From contig PUOB01000227.1 in the NCBI GenBank assembly GCA_003551985.1, positions 1-6,595 on the forward strand: a DNA stretch of 6,595 nucleotides, read 5' to 3'. This DNA comes from Desulfobacteraceae bacterium (lineage in GTDB: Bacteria > Desulfobacterota > Desulfobacteria > Desulfobacterales > Desulfosalsimonadaceae). Under the pieces are notes generated by a model. The model was not told the origin of the DNA and ran no database searches. It saw only the letters and a program-made list of their open reading frames with translations. Positions 6,182-6,595 of the stretch are shown piece by piece; position 1 is the first letter of the stretch; the number at the start of each line of letters is the position of its first letter. The translations under genes were made by a program, and so were the position numbers.

Positions 6182-6336
6182 TGACGGCTTCGTAAAAAGT
6201 CCAATATCTGCGTTATGCGAAATTTCCGGCGACATTCATCACGCCATGGCGTGACTCAATTCTTCGGAAATTTCGCAAGCCTTGATCTTGAACTTTTTAC
6301 TTTGCCGTCTGAAGCCGACTTTTTACGAGACTGTCA
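6182..6336 (+). repeat. Dispersed MITE-like repeat, copy 2 (compact reference copy)
   Basis: This 155 bp element lies between kdsA and kdsC. The ends are inverted repeats: TGACGGCTTCGTAAAAAGTC (6182-6201) against GACTTTTTACGAGACTGTCA (6317-6336), 17 of 20 paired. Inside is a nested hairpin: 6192-6208 pairs with 6284-6300 (15 of 17), 6218-6229 with 6265-6276 (12 of 12, GCGAAATTTCCG), and the apex is the 16-base perfect palindrome TCACGCCATGGCGTGA (6239-6254). AAAATAT flanks the core on both sides (6176-6182 and 6336-6342), consistent with a target-site duplication. There is no open reading frame of note. It would be transcribed within the kdsA-kdsC message. Confidence 0.85.
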
Positions 6337-6340
6337 AAAT

Positions 6341-6595
6341 ATGACAAACAAAATACTCGAAACGGTGAGGCTCCTCCTGATGGATGTGGACGGTGTTCTC
6401 ACCGATGGATCGATCGTTTATTCAGGCGATGGCCCTCAAACCATGCGCTTTAATGTCAAAGACGGACTCGGAATTCGGATGCTGCAGGATGCCGGTGTCA
6501 TCGTTGGCATTATAACCGGCCGGAAATCCGCGGCGCTGTCACGGCGGATGCGCGAATTGGGCGTCGCGATGTGCTTTGACGGTGTTTCGGATAAG
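6341..6595 (+). CDS. kdsC: KDO-8-phosphate phosphatase, N-terminal part (runs off the window)
   Basis: KdsC hydrolyses KDO-8-phosphate to KDO, the step after KdsA. The 85 visible residues show the HAD signature of this family: nucleophile D15 and acid/base D17 in LLMDVDGVLTDG, then FNVKDGLGIRML (37-48), motif II T59 in ITGRKS, and the start of the FDGVSDK segment (79-85), whose lysine corresponds to motif III. The fold is the minimal, capless type known from tetrameric KdsC. The start ATG at 6341 leaves the usual short leader before the first aspartate; the next ATG (M14) is too late. The ATG lies 4 bases after the right end of repeat copy 2, and the only Shine-Dalgarno-like bases (GAGA at 6327-6330) belong to the repeat. 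Genes for LPS transport often follow kdsC but are not visible here. Confidence 0.95.
   Translation, partial: MTNKILETVRLLLMDVDGVLTDGSIVYSGDGPQTMRFNVKDGLGIRMLQDAGVIVGIITGRKSAALSRRMRELGVAMCFDGVSDK

Overview
The window looks like chromosomal DNA from a Gram-negative bacterium, most likely a Desulfobacterota/deltaproteobacterial relative. Two KDO-pathway genes imply a lipopolysaccharide outer membrane. The sigma-54-type response regulator, the metal-dependent (Aquifex-like) KdsA and the repeat style fit that group. The taxonomic call is inference from gene content only.

Layout. On the minus strand, reading from the middle of the window leftward, are a membrane-anchored M23 metallopeptidase (3733-5121), signal peptidase I lepB (3068-3715), aspartate carbamoyltransferase pyrB (2089-3027), dihydroorotase pyrC (795-2105), then after a repeat-filled gap the N-terminal part of an NtrC-family response regulator (1-486, cut by the window edge). 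On the plus strand are kdsA (5321-6142) and the start of kdsC (6341-6595, cut by the edge). The two blocks diverge from a ~200 bp intergenic region (5122-5320).

Functions. pyrB and pyrC overlap by 17 bp and encode consecutive steps of pyrimidine synthesis; both keep their catalytic residues. lepB follows the peptidase gene by 17 bp, so the four minus-strand genes look like one transcription unit mixing envelope and pyrimidine functions. kdsA and kdsC make KDO-8-phosphate and then KDO for LPS.

The most notable content is a dispersed repeat. Two near-complete copies (520-808 and 6182-6336) share terminal inverted repeats and are flanked by 6-7 bp direct repeats resembling target-site duplications. 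A shortened copy lies at 3032-3061 and a possible fourth remnant at about 5199-5233. The copies sit at gene junctions: one supplies the present pyrC stop codon, one lies directly before the kdsC start and duplicated its start codon, and one forms the leader of pyrB. Copy 1 also carries a second, hairpin-forming repeat family. The coding genes themselves look like intact housekeeping genes; I see no CRISPR array, tRNA, rRNA, phage gene or transposase.
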